Shown here: positions 62,078-64,000 of the stretch, piece after piece | Layout of the letters: each line of letters begins with the position of its first letter | How positions within the stretch are numbered: position 1 is the first letter of the stretch | Assembly (NCBI RefSeq): GCF_003994235.2 | Contig: NZ_RYFG02000009.1 | Coordinates: 266-64,265, forward strand | Origin: Candidatus Methylobacter oryzae | GTDB taxonomy: Bacteria > Pseudomonadota > Gammaproteobacteria > Methylococcales > Methylomonadaceae | DNA: 64,000 nucleotides | Direction of reading: 5' to 3' | Translations under genes and position numbers: made by a program | Notes under the pieces: model-generated | Told to the model about the DNA's origin: nothing | Database searches by the model: none | Seen by the model: only the letters and a program-made list of their open reading frames with translations

Positions 62078-63415
62078 TTACCAGTCTTTCCATGAACCCG
62101 CGATAATTGCGCCGGTCCCGGGGGGCAGGGGCAAAGGTGTGCCGCCATAGTTGTTACCCCAGGGTTTGTAAATCAGGGTTAGTGTGCCTCCCCCGCTACT
62201 CGGCGTCTGGCTTTCGGCAACAATGGAGCCTGTTACGACAGGATTACCTGTAATAGCTACAGTTCCCGTTATGTAAACCACGCCAAAAATCGTAGCGCCG
62301 CCGTTTAGAGTTAAATTGCCATCAATAATTAAAATTACAGGGTTAGTTGCACTTCCTATCGTATCAGTGGCATTGATCGTTTCATTGCCGTTAACCCAAA
62401 TTAAACCTGTCAGGCCGTTAAGATTGCTTCCGGCTGCAAGCAACTGGTTGGCAGTGCTTGCAGCCTGTCTAATTTGAGCCTTGGTTTGGGCAAAAAACAT
62501 GCCGAAGAACGTGTTTGCTGCCGGAGTGGTTAAGTCAATCGTACTGGCTGTTTGGGTAGTCAGCGTAGGGTCGTTATCAATCACGTCGATGCCGTTGCCG
62601 GCATTACGGTTGGATACCGGTTGGATATTGTCGGCAGCATTCGTATTACAAGCGTTGGTTGAGCAGCCGGCATCTAATTGAGCTGTCGTGTAGTCGCCGA
62701 TTTCTGTATTGGAAGGACGTAGATAAGTCGCAAAAGCCGCTCCGGTAGCGGTAGCGCTGCCACCTGTCCAAATGCTGCTGTTGGTATAGCGGTTGATAAT
62801 TGTGGCATTACCGAAAGCACCTACGCTAGCTCTACCAATAAAAGGTTGTTGCGGCCCTTTGCCGCCGTTGAATATATCGAAAGTGCCTATGCATTGGGTG
62901 ATTGTACGTACAGCGGTGCAATCGTCGCTCCAGCCTTTGGCCGTTACCAAGGCGCGTGCCATGTTGGTAGCGCTCATACAGTCATTGGTCGTGCAGTCGC
63001 AAGCATTGCCTGCCGTATTATCAAAATAAAAATGTGCAAAGGTAGTTTGTGCACCCGAGGTTAATGTTAAAGGAAAGGTAGTGGTAGCTGTTGCCGCCGG
63101 CATTGCGCAATTGGTTGTAGTAGGCTCGGTGCCGGGGCCGGTATAATCGACAAGCCCATCGGCCGTTGCGGCACCGGTTGCGTTATTGCGCTGGTCCAAG
63201 CCACCGGCATTGAAATAAGCAACGGCCCTATCCATCGCTGCGTTCGCGGCAGCAGAGGCTTGGCTGGTACGGTAGTTATCGGCAGCCATCTGGGTTTCTA
63301 CCAACACTGTTTTAGAGGTCAATAAACCGATCAAAGTGATGCAAATTAATAATATCAGCGCTGTCAGCAGCGTGGCCGCTCCTTGTTGTTTTTGGGGAGA
63401 TGTTTTTATTTTCAT
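62078..63415 (-). CDS. pilX: Enlarged minor pilin PilX
   Basis: The 445-residue protein has the PilX N-terminus: QQGAATLLTALILLICITLIGLLTSK followed by ETQMAADNYRTSQASAAANAAMD. The C-terminal third has a beta-helix-like run (DGNLTLNGGATIFGVVYITG, then TVAITGNPVVTGSIVAES). Typical PilX is under 200 residues. AGGTGA lies before the ATG at 63415. It lies 16 bp after the pilW stop and ends 13 bp before pilV. Confidence 0.85.
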   Translation of the reverse strand: MKIKTSPQKQQGAATLLTALILLICITLIGLLTSKTVLVETQMAADNYRTSQASAAANAAMDRAVAYFNAGGLDQRNNATGAATADGLVDYTGPGTEPTTTNCAMPAATATTTFPLTLTSGAQTTFAHFYFDNTAGNACDCTTNDCMSATNMARALVTAKGWSDDCTAVRTITQCIGTFDIFNGGKGPQQPFIGRASVGAFGNATIINRYTNSSIWTGGSATATGAAFATYLRPSNTEIGDYTTAQLDAGCSTNACNTNAADNIQPVSNRNAGNGIDVIDNDPTLTTQTASTIDLTTPAANTFFGMFFAQTKAQIRQAASTANQLLAAGSNLNGLTGLIWVNGNETINATDTIGSATNPVILIIDGNLTLNGGATIFGVVYITGTVAITGNPVVTGSIVAESQTPSSGGGTLTLIYKPWGNNYGGTPLPLPPGTGAIIAGSWKDW

Positions 63416-63431
63416 GCTGATCACCTGTGAA

Positions 63432-64000
63432 TTACTGTGTAAAAAGGCGACTGTTTCTAACTTCTACGGTGCCTCTAAGAGTCTTAGTAATGCTCGCATC
63501 GCTTGTTAAGCGGCCGCTAAGCTGGATATTAACCACGCGTTTCTGGGCAATGTTATCGCCGGCAACAGCTCCTGCACATGCGACGGCATTGGTCACTGTG
63601 TCGGTCGTGACGTTCAGGCAGCGCGAGGTGGCAGATAAGTCTATCGCGTCCGAAAAATTACCATTCCCGTTCACATCCATTGGCACAAAGCTGAATGTTA
63701 ATGCGGTAATGGTCAGTTGGCTACCGTCTACAAATTCTTCCCATTCCCCATCGCTGCAATCCGCACTGTTAGTCGTTGTGCCGGTTTTACGCATACTTAG
63801 CGTGTTGTTTACCAGTTTGAAGCCGTAATACTCGTTAGCATCGACGTCATCGGTCAAATCAGTCGGTGTAAGCCTGCCATCGCTATTGGCGTCGTAACTA
63901 TAAAGAATGCAGGAGGTAGTTACAGGAATATTGATATTGGTTGCTGCGGTTGTAAAAGGATTGGTTCGTCCGTCCGATCCTATTATTGCACCGCCCCAGT
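63432..64000 (-). CDS. pilW: Minor pilin PilW, 3' part
   Basis: The frame is open to the right window edge, so the gene starts outside. The visible C-terminal 188 residues include CILYSYDANSDGRLTPTDLT, EYYGFKLVNNTLSMRKTG, the RCLNVTTDTV region and VVNIQLSGRLTSDASITKTL then RGTVEVRNSRL, a pattern typical of PilW. It should be the first or second gene of the minor pilin operon that continues with pilX and pilV. Confidence 0.85.
   Translation of the reverse strand, partial: WGGAIIGSDGRTNPFTTAATNINIPVTTSCILYSYDANSDGRLTPTDLTDDVDANEYYGFKLVNNTLSMRKTGTTTNSADCSDGEWEEFVDGSQLTITALTFSFVPMDVNGNGNFSDAIDLSATSRCLNVTTDTVTNAVACAGAVAGDNIAQKRVVNIQLSGRLTSDASITKTLRGTVEVRNSRLFTQ

Noticed and set aside
1-64000. tRNA or rRNA genes
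   Set aside because: No T-loop (GGTTCRANNCC) with matching acceptor stem and no rRNA-like stretch was noticed on either strand; a covariance-model scan would be decisive.

Overview
The window looks like the chromosome of a gammaproteobacterial methylotroph, most likely a methanotroph of the Methylococcales. The evidence is a formaldehyde-activating enzyme (Fae, 33738-34247), a 401-residue NAD-dependent formate dehydrogenase (12026-13231), several copper-linked functions, and typical gammaproteobacterial housekeeping genes (trpS, nadB, gshA, cysH, fnr, DegP/MucD-type protease, PilVWX minor pilins). No rRNA, tRNA or CRISPR array was seen.

Layout. 1-7 kb: the tail of an integron-type integrase, wrbA, then a CoxMNOP-like heme-copper oxidase cluster (subunit II with fused cytochrome c, subunit I, subunit III, a small membrane protein) ending in a tri-heme cytochrome c. 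Two copies of an intergenic repeat, with inverted cores, bracket the subunit I/III genes. 7-13 kb: sulfotransferase, small lipoprotein, a BaeSR/Cpx-like two-component system with a Spy/CpxP-like protein, pirin and formate dehydrogenase. 13-19 kb: ECF sigma factor, FecR anti-sigma factor and a TonB receptor with a signalling domain whose plug and barrel carry the CxxxM/HxM copper site known from OprC; a ParDE toxin-antitoxin pair sits between fecR and the receptor. 19-23 kb: a decayed hydrolase, a phosphoribosyltransferase and two ferritin-like proteins.

23-28 kb is the most novel part. Four small Sec-exported proteins share a bacteriocin-leader-like motif (L-x3-[QM]-[ML]-D-x-V-[ST]-A-G) and surround an operon of a periplasmic C39 peptidase and an outer-membrane barrel with an N-terminal coiled coil. 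The latter two match FapD and FapF of the Pseudomonas functional-amyloid system, but the presumed substrates are unlike FapB/FapC. I propose a Fap-related secretion system with a dual leader (Sec signal plus Ala-Gly motif).

28-38 kb: a kinase/response-regulator/diguanylate-cyclase operon, an IS deletion derivative, a glycosyltransferase, Fae, a histidine kinase with an ethylene-receptor-type copper-binding membrane domain, and a DegP/MucD-type protease. 38-56 kb: mostly housekeeping (nadB, trpS, PilZ protein, queD-like, nuclease, FNR regulator with FNR boxes, polyphosphate:AMP phosphotransferase, gshA, cysH, AI-2E-family transporter, polysaccharide flippase, membrane cytochrome). 56-64 kb: a large bifunctional penicillin-binding protein converges on an operon of strongly enlarged minor pilins (PilW, PilX, PilV) that runs off the right edge.

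A 54-bp palindromic repeat family recurs at six sites, always between genes. Copper recurs as a theme: a copper receptor under surface signalling, a copper-dependent sensor domain and a CuA/CuB oxidase, as expected for an organism that may depend on copper methane monooxygenase.
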